64,000 bases of DNA, from assembly GCA_942490925.1 (NCBI GenBank), contig CALNYX010000017.1, forward strand, positions 124,001 through 188,000. Direction: 5' to 3'. This stretch comes from CALNYX01 sp942490925. GTDB lineage: Bacteria; Chlamydiota; Chlamydiia; Chlamydiales; JAAKFR01. The position numbers and the translations under genes were made by a program. This document shows positions 9,019 through 17,947 of this stretch, piece by piece. Below the pieces are notes generated by a model that did not search any database, had not been told where the DNA came from, and saw only the letters and a program-made list of their open reading frames with translations. Numbering within the stretch: the stretch's first letter is position 1; each line of letters starts with the position of its first letter.

Positions 9019-10470
9019 ATGGCAGAAGCAGATATTGGTTTGATTGGACTAGCAGTAATGGGACAAAACCTTGTCCTTAACATGAACGATCATGGCTACA
9101 CAGTGGCCGTTTTCAACAGAACCGTTAGCAAAGTGGACGATTTCCTAGCAGGTCCAGCAAAAGGAACCAAAGTGATCGGCTGTCATGAACTCAAAGAATT
9201 TGTTCAAAAGCTCAAAAGGCCACGTCGTGTGATGCTCATGGTCAAAGCTGGAGATCCTGTCGATGAGTTCATCGATCTACTCGAGCCCCTTTTAGAAAAA
9301 GGTGACATCATCATCGATGGAGGAAATAGCCACTTCCCAGATACAGTTCGTCGCTGCAAGAGCCTGAAAGAAAAAGGACTGCATTTCATTGGGACAGGAA
9401 TTTCTGGTGGAGAAGAGGGAGCGCGTCACGGCCCATCGATCATGCCTGGTGGAGATCCAGATGCATGGCCACATGTGAAACCGATTTTCCAAGATATTGC
9501 TGCCAAAGTTGATAGCGGGGAGCCTTGTTGCGACTGGGTTGGTGATGAAGGTGCTGGGCATTATGTCAAAATGGTCCATAATGGAATCGAGTATGGTGAT
9601 ATCCAGCTGATTTGCGAAGCCTTCTCTCTGATGAAAAATGTGCTCGGCTGCTCGTACTCTGAGATCGCTGATACCTTTGCTGACTGGAATAAGCGGGAGC
9701 TCGATAGCTATCTCATTGAAATTTCGAGTCATGTCTTCCGTACTGAGGATACGGATGGTAAACCGCTTCTCGACAAAATTTTAGATGTTGCAGGTCAAAA
9801 AGGAACTGGAAAGTGGACAGCGATTAATGCTGTTGACATGGGTATGCCTGTCACATTGATTGGTGAAGCTGTGTTTGCACGCTGTCTTTCAGCCTTGAAA
9901 GATGAGCGTGTTGAGGCGAGCAAGAAGATCAAAGGGCCAACTCCGAAGTTCACAGGCGATAAAAAAGCCTTTATTGAAGATATCTTCCATGCGCTTTATG
10001 CCTCTAAGATTGTCAGCTACGCGCAAGGCTATATGCTCATGCGTCAAGCCTCTGAGGATTACAAATGGAAGCTAAATTATGGTGGCATTGCGTTGATGTG
10101 GCGTGGAGGTTGTATTATTCAGAGTGTTTTCCTTGGTAAAATCAAAGAGGCTTATGATAAGCATGGCGATCTCTACAACTTGCTTCTCGATGACTTTTTC
10201 AACGGAGAGATGGAGAAGTGTCAAAACGGTTGGCGCAATGTGATCTCGCAATCAGCTCTCAATGGAATTCCAGTCCCTTGCTTTAGCACGGCTCTTGCAT
10301 TTTATGATGGCTACCGCTCTAACCATCTACCGGCTAACTTGCTCCAGGCGATTCGTGACTACTTTGGCGCGCACACCTATGAACGCGTTGACAAGCCGCG
10401 TGGACAATTCTTCCACACGAATTGGACAGGAACTGGCGGCACAGTAAGTGCTTCTTCCTATTCGATCTAG
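9019..10470 (+). CDS. gnd: 6-phosphogluconate dehydrogenase, decarboxylating
   Basis: Oxidative pentose phosphate enzyme (483 residues) that converts 6-phosphogluconate and NADP to ribulose 5-phosphate, CO2 and NADPH. The Rossmann motif GLIGLAVMGQNLVLN lies near the N-terminus. IDGGNSHF, GTGISGGEEGARHGPSIMPGG (shown in part: GISGGEEGARHGPS) and KMVHNGIEYGD form the substrate and catalytic region, including the catalytic Lys. The C-terminal helical domain is complete and ends with HTNWTGTGG. The start is backed by a good AAGGAG site. In C. trachomatis gnd also precedes lepA and npt1. Confidence 0.97.
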   Translation: MAEADIGLIGLAVMGQNLVLNMNDHGYTVAVFNRTVSKVDDFLAGPAKGTKVIGCHELKEFVQKLKRPRRVMLMVKAGDPVDEFIDLLEPLLEKGDIIIDGGNSHFPDTVRRCKSLKEKGLHFIGTGISGGEEGARHGPSIMPGGDPDAWPHVKPIFQDIAAKVDSGEPCCDWVGDEGAGHYVKMVHNGIEYGDIQLICEAFSLMKNVLGCSYSEIADTFADWNKRELDSYLIEISSHVFRTEDTDGKPLLDKILDVAGQKGTGKWTAINAVDMGMPVTLIGEAVFARCLSALKDERVEASKKIKGPTPKFTGDKKAFIEDIFHALYASKIVSYAQGYMLMRQASEDYKWKLNYGGIALMWRGGCIIQSVFLGKIKEAYDKHGDLYNLLLDDFFNGEMEKCQNGWRNVISQSALNGIPVPCFSTALAFYDGYRSNHLPANLLQAIRDYFGAHTYERVDKPRGQFFHTNWTGTGGTVSASSYSI

Positions 10471-10502
10471 GAATTAAACAGCAGCCTCTTTACAATGCTG
10501 CT

Positions 10503-10997
10503 GTGACAATTTTTCCTTTGCAAACTGAGAGATTAGACCTCTATCCTGCCGTACGGCTTGGCAAGCAACAGCGTTGTAACTATCAACGGTTGTTTGAAGA
10601 TGAACATATATGGGATTTTTACTTTCCAAATGTTTTAGATAGCCAGCTTGCACAATGGGAAGCGAACTGGAGTTCTGGTTCAATCCTGGGGAATTTCTAT
10701 GTTATTAAACGCAAGTCACAGGAATTTGTTGGCTCGATTTGGTGTGTAGAGGGGACGAGTTCAAAGTGCGCAGAAATTGCTTTCGCAGTCATTCGTACAG
10801 AGAGACAAAAAGGGTTTGCTAAAGAGATGGTCAAAGAGATAGTTGAACGTTACCTGCCTACTCATGATATCGAGCAAGTAGAAGCTATTGTGAGCGGGGA
10901 TAGTCCATCAACGAGAATTCTAACAGCTCTTGGATTTGAACAGAAAGTGGGTGGATTTGCCTCTCACTTCACCCGTTGTTTGACTCCTACTAAATAA
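10503..10997 (+). CDS. GNAT family N-acetyltransferase (RimJ/RimL-like)
   Basis: An acetyl-CoA dependent transferase of about 164 residues. The N-terminal PLQTERLDLYP matches the beta-1 signature of RimJ/RimL-type GNATs, which favours the GTG at 10503; an upstream TTG frame from 10422 would overlap gnd by 49 bp. The middle holds EFVGSIW and AEIAFAVIRTERQKGFAKEM, the acetyl-CoA-binding R/K-x-x-G-x-A-like loop, and the end has STRILTALGFEQK. The substrate is unknown. It is inserted between gnd and lepA, which I remember as adjacent in Chlamydia, so it is probably accessory. No strong ribosome-binding site is seen, so the start is uncertain. Confidence 0.75.
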   Translation: MTIFPLQTERLDLYPAVRLGKQQRCNYQRLFEDEHIWDFYFPNVLDSQLAQWEANWSSGSILGNFYVIKRKSQEFVGSIWCVEGTSSKCAEIAFAVIRTERQKGFAKEMVKEIVERYLPTHDIEQVEAIVSGDSPSTRILTALGFEQKVGGFASHFTRCLTPTK

Positions 10998-11019
10998 CCA
11001 GGTATCATGTCCTCCATCT

Positions 11020-12825
11020 ATGAAAAGAGAATTGATTCGAAATTTCTCCATCATCGCCCACATTGACCATGGAAAATCGACGCTAGCAGATCGCTTGCTT
11101 GAAATGACCCTCACTGTAGCTAAGCGAGACATGCAAGAGCAGCTGCTTGATGCAATGGACCTTGAAAGAGAGCGCGGGATCACCATTAAGGCGCATCCTG
11201 TAACGATGAACTACGTGGCAAGCGATGGAGAGACCTACCAGCTTAATCTGATCGATACCCCTGGGCATGTCGATTTTACCTATGAGGTCTCCCGTTCTTT
11301 GGCTGCGTGCGAAGGAGCTCTACTTGTCGTCGATGCAGCCCAAGGTGTTCAGGCTCAAAGCATGGCCAATGTCTACTTGGCACTCGATCGCAATCTAGAG
11401 ATTTTACCTGTGATCAACAAGGTCGATCTTCCTGCAGCTGATGTTGAGGAGGCCAAACGGCAAATCCAAGAGTTTATTGGCCTCGATGCAAGCCAAGCAT
11501 TACCTTGTTCAGCGAAATCGGGACTGGGCATCGAGGCTATCTTAGAAAAGATTGTCGAAGTTTTTCCTCCTCCAGAAGAGCCAGAAGATGATCTTCTTAG
11601 AGCACTTGTCTTTGATTCTCACTATGACCCTTTCAGAGGTGTCATGATCTATTTACGGGTCTTTAGTGGAGAGGTGCGCTCAGGGAGCCAAATTAAGTTT
11701 CTGGCTACAGGCAAAGTGTACGAAGTGCAAGAGGTGGGAGTTTTTCGCCCTAAGGCGACTAAAACAGGCTCTTTGAAACCAGGGGAAGTTGGCTATCTGA
11801 TTGGGAATATCAAGAATGTCAAAGATGTCAAAATTGGCGACACGCTCACAGATGCTAAAAGACCTGTCACAGAATTACTTCCTGGTTTTCGTGAAATTCA
11901 ACCCGTTGTCTTTGCGGGGATTTATCCTGTTGACTCGTCAGACTTTGAAAATCTACGGGATGCAATTGTAAAGCTGCAACTCAATGATTCTGCACTTTTT
12001 GTCGAGCAGGAGAGTAGTACAGCGCTCGGTTTCGGGTTTCGTTGTGGCTTTTTAGGTCTATTACACCTAGAGATTGTTTTTGAGCGGATCATGCGAGAAT
12101 TCAATGTCGATGTGATCACAACTGCACCAAGTGTAGTCTATAAGATCCATCTCAATGATGGACGGCAACTCGATGTTGACAATCCTGTGCACTACCCAGA
12201 TCCGGCCAACATTTCTCAGATCGAAGAGCCTTGGGTTGTGGCGCATATCATGATTCCATCCGAGTTTTTAGGAGCTGTCATGAATTTGGGAATGGAGAAG
12301 CGTGGAAATTGCGTAAAAACAGAGACGCTCGATCAGCAGAGACTTGTTTTAACCTACCGTCTTCCTCTCAATGAAATCATTGTCGATTTCAACGATAAAC
12401 TCAAATCTGTCACGCGTGGCTATGGTTCATTTGACTACGAGTTTGACACGTACGAAAAAGGGGACATCATCAAACTTGAGATTCGGGTCAATGAAGAGCC
12501 AGTCGATGCTTTTTCTTGTCTTGTACACCGTACGAAAGCTGAAGGGAAGGGGCGAGCAATCTGTAAAAAGCTTCTCGATGTCATTCCAAAGCAGCTCTTC
12601 AAAGTGCCAATTCAAGCGGCGATTGGCGGCAAGGTGATTGCGCGTGAAACCATCAGCGCCCTTTCTAAAAATGTCACAGCTAAATGTTATGGGGGGGATA
12701 TCACCCGTAAGCGGAAGTTGTGGGAGAAGCAGAAGAAAGGGAAGAAGAAGATGAAAGAGATTGGGAAGGTCTCGATTCCTCAGTCAGCCTTCATGGCTGT
12801 TCTCAAAGCCAACAACGATGACTAA
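11020..12825 (+). CDS. lepA: Elongation factor 4 (LepA)
   Basis: Ribosome-associated GTPase (601 residues) linked to back-translocation or ribosome biogenesis. GTPase motifs are AHIDHGKST (G1), ERGITIK (switch I), DTPGHVDF (G3), NKVDLP (G4) and SAKSG (G5). The LepA-specific C-terminal domain is present, with the lysine-rich tail KRKLWEKQKKGKKKMK. There is a short gap to the preceding acetyltransferase and two hairpins after the stop. Order lepA then npt (convergent) agrees with C. trachomatis. Confidence 0.97.
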   Translation: MKRELIRNFSIIAHIDHGKSTLADRLLEMTLTVAKRDMQEQLLDAMDLERERGITIKAHPVTMNYVASDGETYQLNLIDTPGHVDFTYEVSRSLAACEGALLVVDAAQGVQAQSMANVYLALDRNLEILPVINKVDLPAADVEEAKRQIQEFIGLDASQALPCSAKSGLGIEAILEKIVEVFPPPEEPEDDLLRALVFDSHYDPFRGVMIYLRVFSGEVRSGSQIKFLATGKVYEVQEVGVFRPKATKTGSLKPGEVGYLIGNIKNVKDVKIGDTLTDAKRPVTELLPGFREIQPVVFAGIYPVDSSDFENLRDAIVKLQLNDSALFVEQESSTALGFGFRCGFLGLLHLEIVFERIMREFNVDVITTAPSVVYKIHLNDGRQLDVDNPVHYPDPANISQIEEPWVVAHIMIPSEFLGAVMNLGMEKRGNCVKTETLDQQRLVLTYRLPLNEIIVDFNDKLKSVTRGYGSFDYEFDTYEKGDIIKLEIRVNEEPVDAFSCLVHRTKAEGKGRAICKKLLDVIPKQLFKVPIQAAIGGKVIARETISALSKNVTAKCYGGDITRKRKLWEKQKKGKKKMKEIGKVSIPQSAFMAVLKANNDD

Positions 12826-12843
12826 TCTAATTCACTATAATTG

Positions 12844-12879
12844 TGTGTAAATCAGGAATCTAAGTTCCGAATTTACACA
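12844..12879 (+). terminator. Hairpin downstream of lepA
   Basis: TGTGTAAAT pairs with ATTTACACA, with an inner GGAA/TTCC pairing, 18 bp after the lepA stop. The following bases (GATTTTAG) are only weakly T-rich, so it may be a terminator or an mRNA-stabilising stem. Confidence 0.55.
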
Positions 12880-12930
12880 GATTTTAGAGGGAAAATGTCG
12901 TGCTTTCTAGGAGGCCGACGTATATAGGCA

Positions 12931-12966
12931 AAAAAAAGGAGCTCTTTTTCAAGAGCTCCCTTTTTG
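12931..12966. terminator. Bidirectional rho-independent terminator between lepA and npt
   Basis: GGAGCTC (12938-12944) pairs with GAGCTCC (12953-12959). A-tracts on the left and T-tracts on the right give a terminator in both directions for the two convergent genes. Confidence 0.85.
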
Positions 12967-12984
12967 AACCAAGTCCTAATCAGA

Positions 12985-14544
12985 TTAGGTTGTTGGCTCT
13001 GCTTCCACTTCAATAGCTGGTTCAGCAGGTTTAGCATCAGCTTCTTGCGTTGCTGTTGTCAATGTACCAAACTGTTTTCCAAGTGAACGCGCTGCAACAA
13101 TCCACGCACCAATGACCGCAAAGATAATAATTGCGAGGTACGGGGTGATCGCTGCAAGTGAGCCAAAGCCTACGATAAGACCTTGTTGGATCAATGCTCC
13201 ACCAGATTTCCCAAGACGGGCGCCAACAACATCAATTGCTGCTTTCCCTTTTGTTTTCTGTTCTTGGTCAAGTGGAATATAAGCCATCTCTTTAGTTGGA
13301 TCAAATAGAGAGTACTTACATGACTTACTCATGATGTTTTGAGACATCCCGACCATTACTGCTAAGAATAATGGTGTGGTACCCATCAACATGATTACGC
13401 CACTTAGCATATCTTTGAAGATCACTAAGCTAAAGAAGATCGAACCGGTGACTAGAAGCACAACTGGTGTGATCAGTGCAGCATATGTCCAACCCTTACG
13501 ACGCACAATATTACCACCTACAAAGAGCATCATGAAGACTGTGACAGCTCCAGTGATTGTAGAGAAGTAACCCATGAATGTGCTGTAGTCGTTGGCATTT
13601 GGATACTGCAGTTTCAACTGACTCTTCCAAGTAACTTCAACGATGTTAATAGCAATTCCGTAACCAATTACGAGAAGGGCTAAACAACCGATATAAGGAG
13701 ATCTTACCAAGTAAAGGAAGCTCTCTTTTAGAGTCATTTTTGGCTTCTCTTTCTTCTTCTTGACTTGCTCGTTAGGATCGTAGAAACGTGGATCTGTCAA
13801 AACATTTTTGTTGATCCACCAGAATGTACCGATGATAACGAGTCCAGATATGACAACCATACTCATAAGTAGGTTTAGAGAAATTCCCCAAGCATCAACG
13901 CCTTCTGGAACGTGCTTTCTAATGTTAGAAACCATGACAATCGCAGGTCCAGAACAAAGAAGCGCAATGTTAGCTCCAATACCGAATAAGGCATAGAAGC
14001 GCTTCGCTTCTGTCACACGTGTGATTTCGTTAGCAAAACCCCAGAACATCAAGGAGAGCATGACGCTGCCCCAAAGCTCTGCAAGTACGTAGAATGCTGC
14101 GTATGTCCAGTTACGGAAGATTGCAATCATTCCCATCATTCCCTCAGGAAGCGCCGCCTGTAGCTTGTCAGCAAACAGTGTTGGGTGTAAAGCCTCGTGA
14201 TTTGGGTAGAGCACAAGTGCAAAAAGCCCAAAAAAGATGAGGAATGGGGTAACGATTGAATAGAATAAAGCTGGTTTACTCAATTTATTACTTAACTTGG
14301 CGTAAACAAGCATGAAAAGTACTGCGCAAGGAACAACAAGCCAGACCTTAATAAAAGGAATAGCTTCGGCTCCAGAGCCTGGTGCTGTAACGATCAAAGT
14401 ATCTTTAGTATCTCTTAAGATCGTATAGTTAAATGAGATGCAGAAAAAGAGAAGAAGCATTGGAAGCACTTTTTTAAGCTCATAGGCATGAATTGGCCAG
14501 AGAAAAGAGCGCCACTTCCCAAATTCTTGAGTCTGTTGTGACAT
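12985..14544 (-). CDS. npt1: ATP/ADP translocase (nucleotide transport protein)
   Basis: Membrane protein of 519 residues from the TLC/NTT family that exchanges host ATP for bacterial ADP, the hallmark of energy parasitism in chlamydiae and rickettsiae. It has 11-12 hydrophobic helices. Family sequences include LRDTKDTLIVTAPGSGAE near the N-terminus, LWGSVMLSLMFWGFANE, and KSCKYSLFDPTKEMAYIPLD late in the protein. Neighbours lepA and the following conserved gene match the npt1 locus of C. trachomatis, suggesting the ATP/ADP-specific isoform, although specificity cannot be read from sequence alone. It has its own promoter and a GAGGTA ribosome-binding site. Confidence 0.95.
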   Translation of the reverse strand: MSQQTQEFGKWRSFLWPIHAYELKKVLPMLLLFFCISFNYTILRDTKDTLIVTAPGSGAEAIPFIKVWLVVPCAVLFMLVYAKLSNKLSKPALFYSIVTPFLIFFGLFALVLYPNHEALHPTLFADKLQAALPEGMMGMIAIFRNWTYAAFYVLAELWGSVMLSLMFWGFANEITRVTEAKRFYALFGIGANIALLCSGPAIVMVSNIRKHVPEGVDAWGISLNLLMSMVVISGLVIIGTFWWINKNVLTDPRFYDPNEQVKKKKEKPKMTLKESFLYLVRSPYIGCLALLVIGYGIAINIVEVTWKSQLKLQYPNANDYSTFMGYFSTITGAVTVFMMLFVGGNIVRRKGWTYAALITPVVLLVTGSIFFSLVIFKDMLSGVIMLMGTTPLFLAVMVGMSQNIMSKSCKYSLFDPTKEMAYIPLDQEQKTKGKAAIDVVGARLGKSGGALIQQGLIVGFGSLAAITPYLAIIIFAVIGAWIVAARSLGKQFGTLTTATQEADAKPAEPAIEVEAEPTT

Positions 14545-14581
14545 AGTGAAATTACCTCGAAATGGTTTACAAAAGGAGCAT

Positions 14582-14609
14582 AGTATAGCAGAAAATAGAG
14601 AAAAATCAA
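14582..14609 (-). promoter_or_regulatory. Promoter of npt
   Basis: On the minus strand TTGATT (14604-14609) is followed after 16 nt by TATACT (14582-14587), about 37 bp ahead of the npt ATG and just after the terminator of the upstream gene. Confidence 0.65.
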
Positions 14610-14611
14610 GT

Positions 14612-14647
14612 AAAAAGAGAGCTCACAGGTTTGTGAGCTCTCTTTTT
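14612..14647 (-). terminator. Rho-independent terminator
   Basis: An 11-bp perfect stem GAGAGCTCACA (14617-14627) with TGTGAGCTCTC (14632-14642), a 4-nt loop and flanking A/T tracts. It ends the minus-strand gene 14652-15143 before the npt promoter. Confidence 0.88.
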
Positions 14648-14651
14648 CAAA

Positions 14652-15143
14652 TTATTCTTGTGAGAACAGATCTTCGGTGCTTTGAAGAGTCGCCATGGCA
14701 TCAACATATGAAGTCCATAGTTCTTCTTTGACACGATTCTCTCTAATAGAACGAATCAATTCTTTTTTTAGAGAAGGGAGTGAGCGCTTTGGGCTGAAAC
14801 GAGCCATTAGGTCATCATCTCCAACGCGACGTGCTAGATCAAGCACACGCTCAATATCTGTACGTGTGAAGCTGATAAAGTCGCGTCGCTTACGAGAACC
14901 TCTTGGAGCACGTGGCTTTGGATCAAGGGCACGTGGAGATTTTGAGTTAATAATAAATTCTTGAAGTAATTCAAACAGTTGTTCCGGATCTGAATTTTTT
15001 ATTTTACGCATAGTAAAATGGTGCATATAACCGCCACCAGGGCCAGGAATATATTTACAAAGGTCGTTTTCTTTATCTCCTGAAACCTTATCAATCGCTT
15101 TCTCGATGAGCTTTTCTAGCTCTTGCTTTTTAGTAGCAGTCAT
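14652..15143 (-). CDS. Conserved chlamydial hypothetical protein (CT066-like by position)
   Basis: A 163-residue soluble, strongly charged protein with no signal peptide or membrane segment. It begins with a Lys/Glu-rich helix, then CKYIPGPGGGYMHHFT and a basic stretch of about residues 75-90 (PKPRAPRGSRKRRDF). A gene of similar size lies beside npt1 and the ytg operon in C. trachomatis, so I take it as that ortholog. The ATG at 15143 is preferred to a TTG one codon upstream because AGGAG is better spaced. Function is unknown. The basic middle part could bind nucleic acid, but that is a guess. Confidence 0.8.
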   Translation of the reverse strand: MTATKKQELEKLIEKAIDKVSGDKENDLCKYIPGPGGGYMHHFTMRKIKNSDPEQLFELLQEFIINSKSPRALDPKPRAPRGSRKRRDFISFTRTDIERVLDLARRVGDDDLMARFSPKRSLPSLKKELIRSIRENRVKEELWTSYVDAMATLQSTEDLFSQE

Positions 15144-15255
15144 CAATTTTCTCCTTGCATTTGTTTGAATTTACAATCTAGGGTACATTAATTAAACTAA
15201 TCCGCTCTTTTTTTTCATTAACTTTTTTCTCAAAAGAAGTTTCCAGGAGAAAGAA

Positions 15256-15284
15256 TTGCTCAGAATCAATTTTTAAGGTATAAT
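15256..15284 (+). promoter_or_regulatory. Promoter of the Mrp-ytg operon
   Basis: TTGCTC (15256-15261), a 17-nt spacer and a perfect TATAAT (15279-15284). The ATG follows only 10 nt after the -10 box, so the transcript would have almost no leader. Confidence 0.75.
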
Positions 15285-15294
15285 AATCTGCCTT

Positions 15295-16245
15295 ATGAAA
15301 CGACTAATTGCAGTTGCAGCAGGAAAAGGGGGCGTTGGTAAATCAACCGTTGCCGTACAGCTTGCCCTATCATTAAAAAGGCTGGGACAAAAGGTTGGTC
15401 TTTTAGATGCCGACCTATACGGGCCTTCAGTGCGTCATATGTTGCCCGAAGAGCATCTACCCAAACAAGTGGGAGATAAATGGCTACCTGCTTACTTCTC
15501 GGGCATGCCTTACATGTCACTGAGTTACTTCCGTGGTGATGCTGCTGTGCGAGCTCCTGTTGCCAATCAATTGATTTCACTTCTTTTAGAGGGTGTGAAC
15601 TGGGGAGATCTCGACGCGTTGATTATTGACTTTCCACCTGGAACTGGTGATATTCATCTCACGCTTTGCCAAAGGGCTCAGCTCTGCGGCGCAGTGATTG
15701 TGACGCTTCCAGGAGAAATGGCTCTTTTAGATGTACGCAAAGCAGTCACCCTTTTTCAAAAAGCACAAGTGCCCATTTTGGGTGTCGTAGAAAATATGAG
15801 TTATTTGGCTGATGCGCCTCACTTCTCACCGTTTGGGAAAAGTGGAGGACGACGCTTGGCAAGAGAATTAGATGTCCCATTCTTAGGTGAAGTGCCGCTC
15901 GATCAGGCCTTAAATCAGGCCAATGATACGGGAAAGAGCGGGAGTTATCACCATCCAATTTTTGAGGAGATGGCAAAAGCGCTTATTGCAGTAGAAAATC
16001 AAGAGGAAAAAAGTTTGCAATTTGATTCCAAAAATCTTTTCTTTGGAGACAAAGCAATTGTTTTTTCAGAGTTGCAAAGGCATTGTCCTTGTGCGGGATG
16101 TATCGAAAAGCGTAGTGTAGAAGATGATGTTAGCTTACAAAAAGTTGAAAGGGTTGGTCACTATGGGTGGCAGTTTCAATTTTCGTCGGGTTGTTCGAAT
16201 GGTATTTATACAGATGCTCAATTAGAGGCGATAGGAAAATCATGA
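15295..16245 (+). CDS. Mrp/ApbC-type P-loop ATPase with C-terminal DUF971-like domain
   Basis: A 316-residue member of the Mrp/Nbp35 family, usually an Fe-S cluster scaffold or carrier. The deviant Walker A GKGGVGKST is at about residues 10-18. DADLYGPS, IDFPPGTGD and VENMSYL follow, all typical. The last ~70 residues contain CPCAGC and GWQFQFSSGCSNGIY, resembling the DUF971 module often fused to Mrp. The CxxC pair typical of Mrp scaffolds after VENMSY is not obvious; the cysteines sit in the C-terminal module instead. It overlaps ytgA by 4 bp, so it is co-transcribed with the metal transporter, which fits a link with iron handling. Confidence 0.9.
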   Translation: MKRLIAVAAGKGGVGKSTVAVQLALSLKRLGQKVGLLDADLYGPSVRHMLPEEHLPKQVGDKWLPAYFSGMPYMSLSYFRGDAAVRAPVANQLISLLLEGVNWGDLDALIIDFPPGTGDIHLTLCQRAQLCGAVIVTLPGEMALLDVRKAVTLFQKAQVPILGVVENMSYLADAPHFSPFGKSGGRRLARELDVPFLGEVPLDQALNQANDTGKSGSYHHPIFEEMAKALIAVENQEEKSLQFDSKNLFFGDKAIVFSELQRHCPCAGCIEKRSVEDDVSLQKVERVGHYGWQFQFSSGCSNGIYTDAQLEAIGKS

Positions 16246-17183
16246 GAAAACTGTGTTGTTTGATTCTCTGTTTGTTGGTTGGATGTTCTGGGGGGAAAAA
16301 CCAACAGTGGCAACAAGAGGATGCGCGCATCAAGGTGCTTTCAACCATTGCTATGATCGATGATCTAGTCAAAGACATTGGGGGTGAATATGTCGATGCG
16401 GTTCCCCTGATTAGAGGAGAGCTTGACCCACACTCCTATGAGCTTGTGAAAGGGGATGATGAGAGATTCTTACAGGCGGATCTGATCTTCTATAATGGGC
16501 TTGGGCTGGAGCATACACTGAGTATGCGGCAGAATTTGGAGGATAATCCTAAAGCAGTTGCTGTTGGAGATCCGATCTTACGCGATTGCCCTAGTCTTAT
16601 TTTACAGATCGATCGTCAATATGATCCACATATCTGGATGGATATCACCCTTTGGATGCGCACCATTGAAACGATTGTCAATGAGCTTTGTAAGCTCGAT
16701 CCTGAGCATGCCACGATTTATGCAGAGAGAGGGCAACAACTCTATACAAAAATGGAAGAGGCAGATCGCATTGTCTATCAAACCATGCAGGCTATTCCAG
16801 CGGAAAAACGTTATTTGATCACCAGTCACGATGCTTTTCACTATTTTACAAGACGCTACCTAGCTCTGCCAAATGAGAAGCGATGGCGTGAGCGGTGCGC
16901 TGCCCCTGAAGGTTTGGCTCCCGATGCACAACTCTCCACTGCAGATATCCATAAGATCATGCGCCATATCGAACGGCATCATGTGAGTGTTATTTTTCCT
17001 GAGTCAAACCTCAGCCGTGACTCACTACGCAAAATTGTACGAGCGAGCAGAGCACGAGGCTGCCCTGTACTCATTGCTGATGAGCCTCTTTTTGGAGACT
17101 CAATGGGAAATGCAGACAGTTATTTAGGGATGGTATCACACAATGTGTCTGTGATCTCCCGAGAATTAATGAGGCAAGAATGA
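16242..17183 (+). CDS. ytgA: Metal ABC transporter substrate-binding lipoprotein YtgA
   Basis: Cluster A-I solute-binding protein (313 residues) for iron, manganese or zinc. The ATG at 16242 overlaps the Mrp stop and starts a classic lipoprotein signal (MRKLCC..., lipobox LLVGC). Metal ligands typical of the family appear as ELDPHSYEL, a later DPHIWMD, an SHDAFHYF segment and DEPLFGDS. The region after DAFHYF carries a basic, Cys-containing insert (WRERCAAPEG), as in chlamydial YtgA. It heads the four-gene ytg transport unit. Confidence 0.93.
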   Translation: MRKLCCLILCLLVGCSGGKNQQWQQEDARIKVLSTIAMIDDLVKDIGGEYVDAVPLIRGELDPHSYELVKGDDERFLQADLIFYNGLGLEHTLSMRQNLEDNPKAVAVGDPILRDCPSLILQIDRQYDPHIWMDITLWMRTIETIVNELCKLDPEHATIYAERGQQLYTKMEEADRIVYQTMQAIPAEKRYLITSHDAFHYFTRRYLALPNEKRWRERCAAPEGLAPDAQLSTADIHKIMRHIERHHVSVIFPESNLSRDSLRKIVRASRARGCPVLIADEPLFGDSMGNADSYLGMVSHNVSVISRELMRQE

Positions 17184-17947
17184 AGTATGTATTTGAAGTC
17201 GATCAGCTGACCGTCAACTACGAGAAAACTCCTGCACTTTGGGACGTTTCGTTCAAAGTTCCTGAGGGAAAACTTGTTGGAATCGCTGGTCCTAATGGCG
17301 CTGGAAAAAGTACACTGATCAAAGCCGCGCTTGGACTTGTTCCTTCAATTTCAGGTGCAATTCAATTTTTTGGTGAGAGACGCCTCGACAAAAAGAAGAT
17401 CGGCTATGTTCCACAATGTCAATCAGTTGATTGGGATTTTCCCATCACTGTTTATGATTTAGTGATGATGGGCCGCTATGGAAAGATGCGTTTTTTCCAA
17501 CGTCCCTCAGCTAAGGATCACAAAGCTGTAAGAGCGTGTCTCAAGCGCGTTGGACTCGATGGTTTAGAGAGAAGACAGATCAGCCAACTTTCATGCGGGC
17601 AACAAGAACGCGCCTTCATCGCAAGAGCTCTTGTACAAGAGGCCGATCTCTACTTCATGGACGAGCCTTTTGCCGGTATCGACGCAGCTTCATCACAGGT
17701 CATCTGCGAGATTTTATTTGAATTGAGAGATCAGGGAAAAAGTGTCTTTGTGGTGCACCATGGCTTAGAAGAGATTCAAGAGAAGTTTGATTGGGTGATT
17801 CTGCTTAACCGTCGATTAGTTGCATGTGGTCCAGCTGCAGAAGTGGTGACCAAAGAGAATATTCGCCATGCCTATGGTCAGGAAAACTTGCTTCTAGAAG
17901 AAGTCTCAAAACTCTCAGAAGAGAAAACAGCAGGATTTGCGACGTGA
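17180..17947 (+). CDS. ytgB: Metal ABC transporter ATPase YtgB
   Basis: ABC ATPase (255 residues) that energises metal import. Walker A is GPNGAGKST, the Q-loop region is YVPQCQSVDWDFP, the signature is LSCGQQER (LSxGQ type) and Walker B is DLYFMDEPFAGID, followed by the switch His in VVHHGLEE. The start overlaps ytgA by 4 bp and the end overlaps ytgC by 4 bp (GTGA). Confidence 0.95.
   Translation: MKYVFEVDQLTVNYEKTPALWDVSFKVPEGKLVGIAGPNGAGKSTLIKAALGLVPSISGAIQFFGERRLDKKKIGYVPQCQSVDWDFPITVYDLVMMGRYGKMRFFQRPSAKDHKAVRACLKRVGLDGLERRQISQLSCGQQERAFIARALVQEADLYFMDEPFAGIDAASSQVICEILFELRDQGKSVFVVHHGLEEIQEKFDWVILLNRRLVACGPAAEVVTKENIRHAYGQENLLLEEVSKLSEEKTAGFAT

Noticed and set aside
10422..10502. Longer acetyltransferase start inside gnd
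   Set aside because: TTG codon with 49-bp overlap and residues unlike the GNAT family; the GTG at 10503 fits the family start.
17824..17943. 40-codon N-terminal extension of ytgC
   Set aside because: It lies within ytgB in another frame; the GTG at 17944 gives the usual overlap and a normal permease start.
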